NCBI RefSeq assembly: GCF_029504695.1
Contig: NZ_JAQFIN010000001.1
Span: forward strand, 186,001 to 250,000
DNA: 64,000 nt
Reading direction: 5' to 3'
DNA from: Parabacteroides sp. PF5-6
Lineage (GTDB): Bacteria > Bacteroidota > Bacteroidia > Bacteroidales > Tannerellaceae
In this document: positions 1 to 8,843 of the stretch, piece after piece
Position numbering within the stretch: the stretch's first letter is position 1
Layout of the letters: each line of letters starts with the position of its first letter
Notes under the pieces: model-generated
What the model saw: the letters and a program-made list of their open reading frames with translations, nothing else
Told to the model about the DNA's origin: nothing
Databases searched by the model: none
Made by a program: the position numbers and the translations under genes

Positions 1-1
1 G

Positions 2-619
2 AAATCGAAGAGCCAGCAGCGCAACGTCGCCTTACATCCCGAATTTGTCCAGGGTAAATACGCGCTCTATACCCGCCCACAGGATGGATTTATCGATGCC
101 GGTAGCGGCGGAGGGATCGGTTGGGGACTGGTCGATGATATGACAAAGGCAGAGATTACGGAAGAAAAGATTATCAATCTGCGTTATTACCACACCATCA
201 AAGAACTGAAAAACGGAGAAGGACCTCATCCGATCAAAACCCCGAAAGGCTGGCTGCACCTTGCCCATGGCGTGCGTGCTTGTGCGGCGGGACTTCGCTA
301 CGTCTTGTATGTCTATCTCACCGATCTGGAAGACCCGACCCGAATCATTGCCGAACCGGCAGGACATATCCTGGCGCCTCAGGAGGATGAACGCGTTGGC
401 GATGTGTCCAATGTCCTGTTCACCAATGGCTGGATAGCGGATGATGACGGTACGGTTTATCTCTATTATGCCTCTTGCGACACACGTATGCATGTGGCCG
501 TATCGAGTGTAGATCGCTTACTGGACTACTGCCTCCATACTGCTCCGGATGGATTCCGTTCGGCAGCTTCGGTGCAGACGCTCACGGAAATCATTCGGAA
601 AAATCAGGCATTAAAGTAA
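2..619 (+). CDS. GH130 mannosylglucose phosphorylase, 3' part
   Basis: Family GH130 phosphorylase that splits beta-1,4-mannosyl-glucose with phosphate to mannose 1-phosphate and glucose in the cytoplasm. The window starts inside the gene: the frame is open from base 2 and gives the last 205 residues. Family-typical stretches are [30 protein letters not shown] (the conserved GW..xHGV block of the active site) and [11 protein letters not shown]. An internal ATG at 140 is not the start, because homology continues upstream of it. It lies 27 bases before a GPH symporter, then an epimerase and a GH26 mannanase, the gene content of the B. fragilis mannan module, which favours mannosylglucose over other GH130 substrates. 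Confidence 0.9.
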   Translation, partial: KSKSQQRNVALHPEFVQGKYALYTRPQDGFIDAGSGGGIGWGLVDDMTKAEITEEKIINLRYYHTIKELKNGEGPHPIKTPKGWLHLAHGVRACAAGLRYVLYVYLTDLEDPTRIIAEPAGHILAPQEDERVGDVSNVLFTNGWIADDDGTVYLYYASCDTRMHVAVSSVDRLLDYCLHTAPDGFRSAASVQTLTEIIRKNQALK

Positions 620-646
620 TAACTTTCTGTCTTATATCATTATACC

Positions 647-2035
647 ATGAACACCCATAAAGTTACATTAAAAGAAAAAATAGGATACGGGCTGGGCGAT
701 GCCGCCTCCTCGATGTTCTGGAAACTATTCGGCATGTACCTGCTCTTCTTTTATACCGATATATTCGGGATAGAAGCCGGCATTGTCGGTACGATGTTCC
801 TGATCACACGCGTATGGGATTCGCTGTTCGATCCTGTCGTAGGCATATTGGGTGACCGCACGGAAAGCCGTTGGGGGAAGTTCCGCCCCTATCTGCTTTG
901 GATCGCCCTGCCCTTCGGCATTCTGGGCGTACTGACATTCACTACGCCGGACTGGAATGTGACGGGAAAGATTATTTATGCCTATATCACCTATTCCCTG
1001 ATGATGATGGTGTATTCCCTGATCAACGTGCCCTATGCTTCGCTGTTGGGGGTGATGTCGTCTGATCCGAAAGAACGTACGGCCCTGTCTTCCTACCGGA
1101 TGATTTTTGCTTTTCTCGGAAGCATACTCGCCCTGGTATTGATCGAGCCTTTGGTGAAAATCTTCGGTAACGACGGACAAAACCTCACGCGGGGATGGTC
1201 GTTGGCCGCTTTTGTCTTCGCAGGTATCGCCGTGGCTTTCTTCTGGTGCACTTTCTCCTGGACAAAGGAACGTGTACGCCCCATCAAAGAAAGCCGGAAT
1301 CCGCTCAAGGACGATGTCAAAGACTTATTGGGCAATAAGCCCTGGTGGATCCTGTTGGGTGCCGGGATTGCCGCCCTGATCTTCAACTCTATCCGCGACG
1401 GTGCTGCTGTCTATTATTTCAAATACTATGCCGTAGCGCCGGAGGCATTCAATCTCGGTATTTTCGGTTCCGCCCTTTCGCTGACAACACTCTACCTTGT
1501 ACTTGGACAGGCGGCCAATATCCTGGGTATCTTATTGGTTAGCCCGGTCTCGAACCGCATCGGAAAGAAAAACGCGTACCTTTTCGCTATGGTCCTGGCT
1601 ACGCTCCTGAGTATCGGCTTTTTCTTTATCGATAAAGAGAATATCGGCCTGATGCTGCTTTTGCAGGTATTGATCAGTGCGTGTGCCGGAAGTATATTCC
1701 CGCTCTTATGGTCGATGTATGCTGACATCGCCGACTTCTCGGAATGGAAAACCGGACGACGGGCCACCGGATTGATCTTCTCTTCTTCTTCCATGTCGCA
1801 GAAGTTCGGCTGGTCGATCGGAGGAGCACTTACCGGTTGGCTATTGGCCTATTTCGGATTCCAGGCCAATGTGGAACAAACGGCAACGGCACAGGAAGGC
1901 ATTCGTATGATGCTTAGCATACTGCCGGCGGCGGGCACTTTATTGTCTGTGGTATTTATCTATTTCTATCCGCTGACCGAGCAGAAACTCAAAGAGATCA
2001 CCGCGGATCTGAACCTCAAAAGAACAAACCAATGA
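647..2035 (+). CDS. GPH-family sugar:cation symporter (probably mannobiose uptake)
   Basis: Major facilitator of the glycoside-pentoside-hexuronide:cation symporter family, 462 residues, about twelve hydrophobic helices. It opens with the typical KEKIGYGLGDAASS and has the family block TRVWDSLFDPVVGILGDRTESRWGKFRPY near residues 50-80 (read as two overlapping motifs, DPVVG and GDRTxSRWGKFRPY) and a second charged loop, EWKTGRRATG, near residue 365. It sits between the phosphorylase and the mannobiose epimerase, overlapping the latter by four bases (ATGA), so translation is coupled. The likely substrate is mannobiose delivered to the cytoplasm for epimerisation; this comes from context, not from the protein itself. 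Confidence 0.88.
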   Translation: MNTHKVTLKEKIGYGLGDAASSMFWKLFGMYLLFFYTDIFGIEAGIVGTMFLITRVWDSLFDPVVGILGDRTESRWGKFRPYLLWIALPFGILGVLTFTTPDWNVTGKIIYAYITYSLMMMVYSLINVPYASLLGVMSSDPKERTALSSYRMIFAFLGSILALVLIEPLVKIFGNDGQNLTRGWSLAAFVFAGIAVAFFWCTFSWTKERVRPIKESRNPLKDDVKDLLGNKPWWILLGAGIAALIFNSIRDGAAVYYFKYYAVAPEAFNLGIFGSALSLTTLYLVLGQAANILGILLVSPVSNRIGKKNAYLFAMVLATLLSIGFFFIDKENIGLMLLLQVLISACAGSIFPLLWSMYADIADFSEWKTGRRATGLIFSSSSMSQKFGWSIGGALTGWLLAYFGFQANVEQTATAQEGIRMMLSILPAAGTLLSVVFIYFYPLTEQKLKEITADLNLKRTNQ

Positions 2036-3198
2036 ACGGCTTCACCAAAGAACTGACCGACAATATCCTGCCTTTTTGGATAAATAAGATGCAGGACAAC
2101 ACATACGATGGCTTCTACGGCCGGATGGATGGGCAGAACACCCTCGATCCGTACGCCAACAAAGGAGCCATCCTTAATGCCCGGATCCTCTGGACGTTCT
2201 CGGCTGCCTATCGCATTCTGCAACGGCCGGAATACAAAGCGATGGCGGAACGGGCTTTTGACTATATCCTCAATCACTTCATTGACACCGCTTATGGAGG
2301 CGCCTATTGGGAACTAGACTACAAAGGTAATCCGGTGCATACGAAAAAGCAGGTCTATGTGCAAGGCTTTATGTTGTACGGCTTCTCTGAGTTCTATCGG
2401 GCAACGGGCAATTCGCAGGCTTTGGAACAGGCGATACTCTTTTTTCATCTGATAGAAAAATGTTACGATCCGGAAGCGGGTGGTTATTTCGAAGCCTATA
2501 CGCGGGAGTGGCAACCGATTGAAGATATGCGGTTGAGTGAGAAGGATGCCAACGAAAAGAAAACGATGAACACCCATCTGCATATCCTCGAACCCTACAC
2601 CAATCTATGCCGTATATGGAAAGATGAAAGTCTCCTCAAGGCGCAGAAACGACTGATCCGGACCTTCAAGGAGCATATCCTGGATAAAGAGACCCATCAC
2701 TTGCATCTCTTTTTTGATGAACACTGGAGGGTCAAATCTACCGCCCTGTCTTATGGCCATGATATCGAAGCCTCGTGGCTTTTATACGAAGCAGCCGAGG
2801 TCTTAGGCGACGAGCCATTGTTGGAAGAGATCAAACCGCTTTCCGTTTGCATTGCCCGGGCGGCGGTGGAAGGGCTGGAGCCCGACGGCAGCATGATTTA
2901 TGAACGCGAAGGCGACCATAAAGACAAAGAGCGACACTGGTGGGTTCAGGCGGAAGCTGTTGTCGGTTTGATGTATGCCTGGGAGAATACCGGTGACCAC
3001 TCTTTCAAAGTCGCCGCGGAGAAAGTCTGGACGTACATACGCGAACAGATCACTGATCCCGTCAACGGCGAATGGATCTGGAGCCGGCGCGATGACGGCA
3101 CGGTCAATACCCGAGACGACAAAGCCGGATTCTGGAAATGCCCTTACCACAACGGCCGTATGTGTTTAGAAATGATTGAACACTTTAATCTTAAATAA
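2032..3198 (+). CDS. Mannobiose/cellobiose 2-epimerase (AGE family)
   Basis: N-acylglucosamine 2-epimerase superfamily enzyme of 388 residues, an (alpha/alpha)6 barrel that interconverts beta-1,4-mannobiose and mannosyl-glucose at the reducing end. Family blocks seen are GFYGRMDG near the N-terminus, YGGAYWELDYKGNP (residues about 85-100), LSYGHDIEASWLLYEAAE with the catalytic-type His (about 243-260), RHWWVQAEAVVG (about 302-313) and KCPYHNGRMCLEMIEH at the C-terminus. Its product is the substrate of the GH130 enzyme encoded first in the operon. It starts inside the symporter stop and is followed 9 bases later by the mannanase gene. Confidence 0.9.
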   Translation: MNGFTKELTDNILPFWINKMQDNTYDGFYGRMDGQNTLDPYANKGAILNARILWTFSAAYRILQRPEYKAMAERAFDYILNHFIDTAYGGAYWELDYKGNPVHTKKQVYVQGFMLYGFSEFYRATGNSQALEQAILFFHLIEKCYDPEAGGYFEAYTREWQPIEDMRLSEKDANEKKTMNTHLHILEPYTNLCRIWKDESLLKAQKRLIRTFKEHILDKETHHLHLFFDEHWRVKSTALSYGHDIEASWLLYEAAEVLGDEPLLEEIKPLSVCIARAAVEGLEPDGSMIYEREGDHKDKERHWWVQAEAVVGLMYAWENTGDHSFKVAAEKVWTYIREQITDPVNGEWIWSRRDDGTVNTRDDKAGFWKCPYHNGRMCLEMIEHFNLK

Positions 3199-3207
3199 AT
3201 AAACAAT

Positions 3208-4314
3208 ATGAAAAGATATCTAATCGCTTTGATAACAAGCCTCTTGTTTATTTCCTGCGCGCAAAACCAACATCTTCCCATCGACAAAGAAGCGACAGCG
3301 GAAACCGTAAACCTTTACCAACGTCTCTTTAGGAATATGGATAAAGGAATTCTGGTGGGACATCAGGACGCATTGGCGTATGGCCATAATTGGTATAAAG
3401 AACCCGGACGTTCGGATGCCAAAGACGTGGCGGGCGACTATCCGGCAGTGATCGGATGGGAGTTGGGACATCTTGAACTCGGCGCGGAATACAACCTCGA
3501 TTCAGTCTATTTCGCCGATATGAAACAGTATATCAAAGAGACCCATAAACGCGGAGGTATCACCACGGTGAGCTGGCATGGCGATAATATCGTGACCGGC
3601 AATACGGCATGGGATTGCGCGCAAGACTTCGTTGTCAAAGCCGTCCTGCCTATGGGTATTAACCATGGGAAATACCTCTCGTGGCTCAACCGGTTGAGTG
3701 ATTTCTTTCTCGATCTGAAAGATGAAAATGGGAAATACATTCCGGTGATCTTCCGCATGTATCATGAACATTCGGGGGGCTGGTTCTGGTGGGGGAGTGA
3801 ACAGTGTACGCCGGCGCAATACAAACAATTGTGGATCATGACGGTCGACTACCTGCGCGAGAAGCGCCATGTACATAACCTGCTCTATGCCTATTCGCCT
3901 TCCGAAACCAGAGACGAAGCGGAGTTTCTCGAACGCTATCCCGGGGATGACTATGTCGATATCATCGGCTTCGACTGTTATGCTACCGGCAGCGACGCGA
4001 CGGCTGTGGCCAATTACAAAAAAGCATTAGACCATAACCTACAGATCATAACCTCTTATGCGCAGCAGTCGGGCAAACTGCCTGTTATAGGTGAAACAGG
4101 TATGGAGGCCATACCCTATCCCCAATACTATACAGATGCTGTTTACACTGTCATTAATCAATACCGGATAGGGTGGGTGTTGTTCTGGCGTAATGCATGG
4201 GAACCGGATAAACCGAATCATTTTTATGTGCCGTTTGAAGGACATCCTTCTGCTATTGATTTTAAGGAATTTGTAGCGAAACCGAATATATTCATGAATG
4301 CAGATATAAAGTAA
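3208..4314 (+). CDS. GH26 beta-mannanase lipoprotein
   Basis: Endo-beta-1,4-mannanase of family GH26, 368 residues, exported as a lipoprotein: hydrophobic ALITSLLFISC with the lipidated Cys at residue 17. The acid/base is seen in FRMYHEHSGGWFWWG (Glu187) and the nucleophile in LPVIGETGME (Glu296); WGSEQCTPAQYKQLW is also typical. It cuts mannan outside the cytoplasm and feeds the symporter and epimerase encoded just upstream. It is the last gene of this operon: the next gene has its own promoter 34 bases further on. Confidence 0.92.
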   Translation: MKRYLIALITSLLFISCAQNQHLPIDKEATAETVNLYQRLFRNMDKGILVGHQDALAYGHNWYKEPGRSDAKDVAGDYPAVIGWELGHLELGAEYNLDSVYFADMKQYIKETHKRGGITTVSWHGDNIVTGNTAWDCAQDFVVKAVLPMGINHGKYLSWLNRLSDFFLDLKDENGKYIPVIFRMYHEHSGGWFWWGSEQCTPAQYKQLWIMTVDYLREKRHVHNLLYAYSPSETRDEAEFLERYPGDDYVDIIGFDCYATGSDATAVANYKKALDHNLQIITSYAQQSGKLPVIGETGMEAIPYPQYYTDAVYTVINQYRIGWVLFWRNAWEPDKPNHFYVPFEGHPSAIDFKEFVAKPNIFMNADIK

Positions 4315-4347
4315 AATCCGGATTCTCCCTGTTGATTGATTTATTTA

Positions 4348-4355
4348 TACCTTTG
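4348..4355 (+). promoter_or_regulatory. -7 box TACCTTTG before sdaA
   Basis: Matches the Bacteroidota -7 consensus TAnnTTTG, 40 bases before the sdaA start. No clear -33 TTTG is seen at 19-21 bases upstream. Confidence 0.6.
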
Positions 4356-4395
4356 TGCTGGCAATTCATGCCGTCAATAAGAAGAAAAGAAAGAA

Positions 4396-5604
4396 ATGGA
4401 GTCAATCAGACAAATATTCCGGATCGGCTATGGGCCTTCCAGTAGCCATACGATGGGGCCCAGAAGGGCTGCGCAGATGTTTTTGGAGCGAAACCGACAG
4501 GCGGAGTCTTTTATTGTGACCCTGTACGGGAGCCTGGCGGCGACCGGTGTGGGGCACTTGACCGACCGGGCCATACTGGATGTATTGGAACCTGCCGCAC
4601 CGACGACGATCCAGTGGGAGCCGAAGATCTTCCTGCCTTTTCATCCCAATGGCATGCGTTTTGAGGCTTTCAACGCCCAAAAGGATCTGATGGAGGTGTG
4701 GACTGTCTACAGTATTGGTGGCGGCACATTGGCCAACGAACATTTCAATGAGCAGAAAGCCGCTGAAGTCTATGATATGCATACGATCCGGGATATCCAG
4801 ACCTGGTGTGAGAAGAAAGGTACTTCCTATTGGGAGTATGTCGAATACTGCGAAGGACCGGAGATCTGGGACTATATGGCCGAGGTCTGGGAGGTGATGC
4901 AGAGCGCGATCACCCGTGGGCTGGAAGCGGAAGGGGTATTACCCGGAGGATTAGGCGTGCGCCGGAAAGCGTCGGACTATCTGATCCGTGCCAAAGGCTA
5001 TAGCGGAAGCATCAAGAACCGGGGTAAGGTATATGCCTACGCCTTGGCGGTATCGGAAGAAAATGCCAGTGGCGGCAGGATCGTGACGGCGCCTACCTGT
5101 GGCTCGTGCGGTGTATTGCCGGCGGTATTGTATAACCTGAAGGAGTCGCGTGAGTTTCGTGACTCCCGGATCCTGCGGGCATTGGCGACTGCCGGATTAT
5201 TCGGTAATGTGGTGCGCACGAATGCTTCGGTCTCCGGGGCGGAGGTCGGATGCCAGGGCGAGGTCGGTGTGGCCTGTGCGATGGCTGCCGCGGCTGCCAA
5301 CCAACTTTTCGGAGGAACGCCGGCGCAGATTGAATATGCGGCGGAGATGGGCTTGGAACATCATCTGGGTTTGACCTGCGATCCGGTATGCGGACTGGTA
5401 CAGATCCCCTGTATCGAACGAAACGCCTTTGCTGCCGCCCGCGCGCTGGATGCCAATGCGTTCTCGAGCTTCTCGGATGGACGCCACCGGGTGAGCTTCG
5501 ACCAGGTGGTGGAAGTGATGCGCCAGACAGGCAACGACCTGCCGAGTCTGTACAAAGAAACCTCGGAAGGTGGCCTGGCAAAGAATATGGAAAGGCAAGA
5601 ATAG
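4396..5604 (+). CDS. sdaA: L-serine ammonia-lyase (single chain, Fe-S)
   Basis: L-serine dehydratase of the iron-sulfur type, which turns L-serine into pyruvate and ammonia through an aminoacrylate intermediate. It is 402 residues with the two bacterial subunits fused. Seen: GYGPSSSHTMGP at residues 11-22 (the beta-domain signature), then the alpha domain with TCGSCGVLPAVL, GCQGEVGVACAMAAAA and CDPVCGLVQIPCIERNA, which hold the cysteines that ligate the cluster. It has its own promoter, so it need not belong to the mannan operon; the GH43 gene follows 33 bases later with no visible promoter and may be co-transcribed. Confidence 0.93.
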   Translation: MESIRQIFRIGYGPSSSHTMGPRRAAQMFLERNRQAESFIVTLYGSLAATGVGHLTDRAILDVLEPAAPTTIQWEPKIFLPFHPNGMRFEAFNAQKDLMEVWTVYSIGGGTLANEHFNEQKAAEVYDMHTIRDIQTWCEKKGTSYWEYVEYCEGPEIWDYMAEVWEVMQSAITRGLEAEGVLPGGLGVRRKASDYLIRAKGYSGSIKNRGKVYAYALAVSEENASGGRIVTAPTCGSCGVLPAVLYNLKESREFRDSRILRALATAGLFGNVVRTNASVSGAEVGCQGEVGVACAMAAAAANQLFGGTPAQIEYAAEMGLEHHLGLTCDPVCGLVQIPCIERNAFAAARALDANAFSSFSDGRHRVSFDQVVEVMRQTGNDLPSLYKETSEGGLAKNMERQE

Positions 5605-5637
5605 TTTTTTTAGACAACAAATAATAATCTACGTTTT

Positions 5638-6624
5638 ATGAAACAACAACTTTATTTATTGGCTGCTTTGGTGCTGTTAGTCGCTTGTGGGCAGAAGAAA
5701 CAGGAAGCTGCCGCTGTGCAGATGAGTGGAAACCCCGTCTTTGAAGGTTGGTATGCCGACCCGGAAGGCATTATCTATGGCGATACCTATTGGATCTATC
5801 CGACCTGGAGTGATTTGTATGAGAATCAGACGTTCTTCGACTGTTTCTCGTCTAAGGATCTGGTGAACTGGACGAAACATTCCCATATCCTGGATACGAC
5901 GGAGGTGAAGTGGGCGAAGATCGCCATGTGGGCGCCCGCGGTGATCAGTAAGGACGATAAGTATTACCTTTTCTTCGGAGCCAATGATGTGCACGAAGGC
6001 GAGGTGGGCGGTATCGGCGTGGCCGTGAGCGACCGGCCGGAAGGACCCTACAAAGACCTGTTGGGCAAACCGCTGATCAATGACATTATCAACGGCGCGC
6101 AACCGATCGACCAGTTTGTCTTCCGCGATGACGACGGTACGCATTATATGTATTATGGCGGATGGCGCCATTGCAATATCGTGAAGCTGAATGACGACTT
6201 TACGGAGCTGGTTCCTTTCCCCGACGGCGAGATCTACAAAGAAGTGACACCGGAGAACTACGTGGAAGGACCGTTTATGTTTAAGAAGAACGGTAAGTAT
6301 TACTTTATGTGGAGCGAAGGCGGCTGGGGCGGTCCCAATTATTGTGTGGCGTATGCGATTGCCGATTCACCTTTCGGTCCGTTCGAACGTATCGCTACGA
6401 TCCTGCAACAGGATGAAGAGGTGGCCACCAGCGCCGGACATCATTCCATTATGAATCCGCCCGGAACGGAAGATTATTATATTGTGTATCACCGTCGTCC
6501 GAAAGGAATCAAAGAGCGTGATCACCGGGTGACCTGTATCGACCGAATGACTTTCGATGAAAATGGCTTTATCAATCCGGTGAAGATGACGTTTGAAGGC
6601 GTTGCTGCGCATCCGATAAAATAG
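5638..6624 (+). CDS. GH43-family glycosidase lipoprotein
   Basis: Five-bladed beta-propeller glycosidase of family GH43, 328 residues, lipoprotein (LLVACGQK, Cys17). The three catalytic carboxylates are present: Asp41 in GWYADPEG, Asp158 in PIDQFVFRDDDG, and Glu210 in YVEGPFMFKKNGKYYFMWS. GH43 enzymes mostly remove arabinose, xylose or galactose side groups; the substrate cannot be told here. It follows sdaA by 33 bases and is closed by a strong terminator at 6657-6688. Confidence 0.88.
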   Translation: MKQQLYLLAALVLLVACGQKKQEAAAVQMSGNPVFEGWYADPEGIIYGDTYWIYPTWSDLYENQTFFDCFSSKDLVNWTKHSHILDTTEVKWAKIAMWAPAVISKDDKYYLFFGANDVHEGEVGGIGVAVSDRPEGPYKDLLGKPLINDIINGAQPIDQFVFRDDDGTHYMYYGGWRHCNIVKLNDDFTELVPFPDGEIYKEVTPENYVEGPFMFKKNGKYYFMWSEGGWGGPNYCVAYAIADSPFGPFERIATILQQDEEVATSAGHHSIMNPPGTEDYYIVYHRRPKGIKERDHRVTCIDRMTFDENGFINPVKMTFEGVAAHPIK

Positions 6625-6656
6625 TAAGAGCCCGAAGGCTAAATATAAATAACGTT

Positions 6657-6688
6657 AAAAGAGAGACAAATAAGCTTGTCTCTCTTTT
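6657..6688 (+). terminator. Rho-independent terminator after GH43 gene
   Basis: AAAAGAGAGACAA pairs with TTGTCTCTCTTTT around the loop ataagc, followed by more T. It separates the GH43 gene from the tetR operon. Confidence 0.85.
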
Positions 6689-6695
6689 TTTTGTT

Positions 6696-6715
6696 TACAT
6701 TTGACACGTGTGTCA
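6696..6715 (+). promoter_or_regulatory. tetR promoter with overlapping palindromic operator
   Basis: The -7 box TACATTTG (6696-6703) shares its last two bases with the inverted repeat TGACAC-gt-GTGTCA (6702-6715). A repressor dimer on this palindrome would cover the transcription start. The gene for a TetR-type regulator starts at 6756, so autorepression is the simple reading. Confidence 0.6.
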
Positions 6716-6755
6716 GACAGAGAAGACAAAACAATAAATAACAATTGAACGGAGC

Positions 6756-7385
6756 ATGAGTGAGCAGGAAGGAATAGACATGGAAGCACGCATCCTGGAA
6801 GCGGCGAAGGTCGTCTTTGTGCGCAAAGGATACAACCAGACGACGATGACGGATATCGCCAATGAGGTGGGCATCGGGCGCACAGCTTTACATTATTATT
6901 ACCGGACGAAGGAGATGCTTTTCGAAGCGATCTTCGGACAATTGATGGGTAGCATTCTTCCGAATATAAAACGGATCGTAGAGGAAGATATTCCGGTGAT
7001 CGAGAAGATACAGCAAGCGATCGACCAGTATATCGAAGCCTTACAAGAGAATTTCCTTTTCCCCATTTTTGTGGTTTCGGAGATGAACCGGGATCCGGAA
7101 CATCTCTATCAGGTCTTATTAAAAGATCCGGATAAAGTATTGCCACTTTTGCGCTTGCGGGGCGAAATTGAAGAAGAGATGAACAAAGGGAACCTGAGAA
7201 AGATACCCTTACTGGAAGTCATTTCTGTTCTTATAGGCTCTTTGGTATTTCCTATCCTCTTGCGGAATCCTTTGTCTACGATTTTCATGGATGGGGATAT
7301 GGAGAAGTATAAAAGTTATATAGCCGAGCGCGGGCCGTTTGTGAAGGATTTGGCTCGGAGGGTGTTAAGTAATTATGAATTATGA
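6756..7385 (+). CDS. TetR/AcrR-family regulator of the efflux operon
   Basis: TetR-type transcription factor of 209 residues. The N-terminal helix-turn-helix is clear: ILEAAKVVFVRKGYNQTTMTDIANEVGIGRTALHYYYRTKEMLF spans residues about 12-56 (core TTMTDIANEVGIG followed by ALHYYYRTKE). The rest is the variable helical ligand domain. It is the first gene of the efflux operon, as CecR is for ybhGFSR in E. coli, and most likely represses it through the palindrome at 6702-6715. Its stop and the next start are both contained in a 7-bp tandem repeat, with three bases between the genes. Confidence 0.9.
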   Translation: MSEQEGIDMEARILEAAKVVFVRKGYNQTTMTDIANEVGIGRTALHYYYRTKEMLFEAIFGQLMGSILPNIKRIVEEDIPVIEKIQQAIDQYIEALQENFLFPIFVVSEMNRDPEHLYQVLLKDPDKVLPLLRLRGEIEEEMNKGNLRKIPLLEVISVLIGSLVFPILLRNPLSTIFMDGDMEKYKSYIAERGPFVKDLARRVLSNYEL

Positions 7386-7391
7386 ATTATG
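7371..7391 (+). repeat. 3 x 7-bp AATTATG repeat at the tetR-tolC junction
   Basis: Three perfect copies of AATTATG. They hold the tetR stop codon (7383-7385) and the start codon of the next gene (7389-7391). Confidence 0.85.
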
Positions 7392-8672
7392 AGAAGAGGG
7401 GGGTATATACTTTTGCTTTTAGGGGTGGTGCTGTCGATATGGGCACAAGAGAGGGTGTCGTTGGAGGAATGCCGGCAGTGGGCGCGAATGAACTATCCGT
7501 TGATTCATCAGTATGGATTGATTGACCAGACGGAACAGTATAATCTGTCGAATGCGGCAAAGAGCTGGCTTCCCCAGTTCGCGGTGCATGCGCAGGCGAC
7601 GTACCAGAGTGAGGTGACGCGTCTGCCGTTGGACACGGAGAAGCTCTCTTCCCTTATTCCCGGCTTTGATCTGCCGACGGTCAGCAAAGATCAGTATAAG
7701 ATTACCGCCGAATTGAACCAGACGATCTGGGATGGCGGCATAAGCCGTTCGGTCCGGGAGATCACCCGCGCCGAAGCGGCGGCGAACCGGGAGCAGTTGG
7801 AAGCGGATCTTTATGCCTTAACGGAACGAGTAGATCAGCTTTACTTCGGTGTTTTGTTGCAGGATGAGCTCTTGCGGCAGAACGAACTGTTGCAGAAGGA
7901 ACTGGGCGTGAATATCGAACGGATCGCGGCGATGATCGCCAACGGCACGGCCAATCTCTCCGACCGGGAGAGCCTTGAGGTGGAAGTATTGAATACAAAA
8001 CAGAAAAGGATCGATATCCAGGCTTCCCGCTCGGCTTATCTGCAGATGCTTGCGGCTTTTGTGGACAAACCATTAGGGAACGTATTGTTGGAAACGCCCG
8101 TATGGCCGGGCTTTGATCGCTCGATGGCGATCCATCGTCCGGAACTGAAGGCGTTGGACGCGCGTATCTCACTGATAGACGCGCAAAACAAACAGATCCA
8201 TGCCGGCCTGATGCCTCGCCTGGGGGCTTTCGTGCAGGGCGGTTATGGGCGTCCGGGCTTGAATATGCTGGAGGATAGTTTCAATCCGTATTATATTGCC
8301 GGCTTGCGTTTCTCCTGGAACTTAGGCAATCTGTACACGATGAAGGACGATCGGCGGAAGATCGAAACGAATATGCGCGGCCTTGCCTTGCAACGGGAGA
8401 CTTTCCTTTTCAATACCCGCCTGCAACTGATCGGGCAGGATGCCGAAGTGCAAAAGATCCAAAAGCAGATCGAAACGGATGAAGAGATCCTGCGTTTGCG
8501 TAGCAGTATCAAACGGGCGGCGGAAGTGAAACTGGAGAATGGCGTGATCTCCGTAACCGATCTGATCCGGGAGATCAACGCCGAAGACCTCGCCCGGCAG
8601 GCGGCGGCGACACGGCAGGTGCAGTATCTGATGGCAGCTTACAAGTATGGGGTGATGCAAGGACGCGAATGA
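7389..8672 (+). CDS. TolC-family outer membrane efflux protein
   Basis: Outer membrane factor of 427 residues with a signal peptide (GYILLLLGVVLSIWAQ). It has the long heptad-rich helices of the TolC fold, an early VSLEECRQWARMNYPLI block, PQFAVHAQATYQ and a repeat of this pattern in the second half (MPRLGAFVQGGYGRPG). It forms the outer channel for the HlyD-type adaptor and ABC-2 transporter encoded downstream. Confidence 0.85.
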   Translation: MRRGGYILLLLGVVLSIWAQERVSLEECRQWARMNYPLIHQYGLIDQTEQYNLSNAAKSWLPQFAVHAQATYQSEVTRLPLDTEKLSSLIPGFDLPTVSKDQYKITAELNQTIWDGGISRSVREITRAEAAANREQLEADLYALTERVDQLYFGVLLQDELLRQNELLQKELGVNIERIAAMIANGTANLSDRESLEVEVLNTKQKRIDIQASRSAYLQMLAAFVDKPLGNVLLETPVWPGFDRSMAIHRPELKALDARISLIDAQNKQIHAGLMPRLGAFVQGGYGRPGLNMLEDSFNPYYIAGLRFSWNLGNLYTMKDDRRKIETNMRGLALQRETFLFNTRLQLIGQDAEVQKIQKQIETDEEILRLRSSIKRAAEVKLENGVISVTDLIREINAEDLARQAAATRQVQYLMAAYKYGVMQGRE

Positions 8673-8686
8673 TAATACTATCTAAG

Positions 8687-8805
8687 CTCCTCTCCTGGAC
8701 AGGAGAGGGGGACCGCTGCTTGCAGCGGTGGAGAGGTTGTCTTTTGCCTAGAAACAACCACTCCACCATCGCAAGCGATGGTCCCCCTCGCCTGACCAGG
8801 CGAGG
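8687..8805. repeat. REP-like double-arm inverted repeat with four small hairpins
   Basis: Two arms (8687-8740 and 8754-8805) are near-identical in opposite orientation. Each arm holds two short hairpins: CTCTCCTG-ga-CAGGAGAG (8690-8707) and ACCGCTGC-tt-GCAGCGGT (8712-8729) on the left; ACCATCGC-aa-GCGATGGT (8765-8782) and CTCGCCTG-ac-CAGGCGAG (8787-8804) on the right. Where the arms differ inside the stems, both partners have changed. It resembles REP/BIME elements mobilised by RAYT enzymes; no such enzyme is seen in the window. Confidence 0.75.
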
Positions 8806-8843
8806 AACCGAGATAGATCAATGATAATTATAATAGTAAAGAT

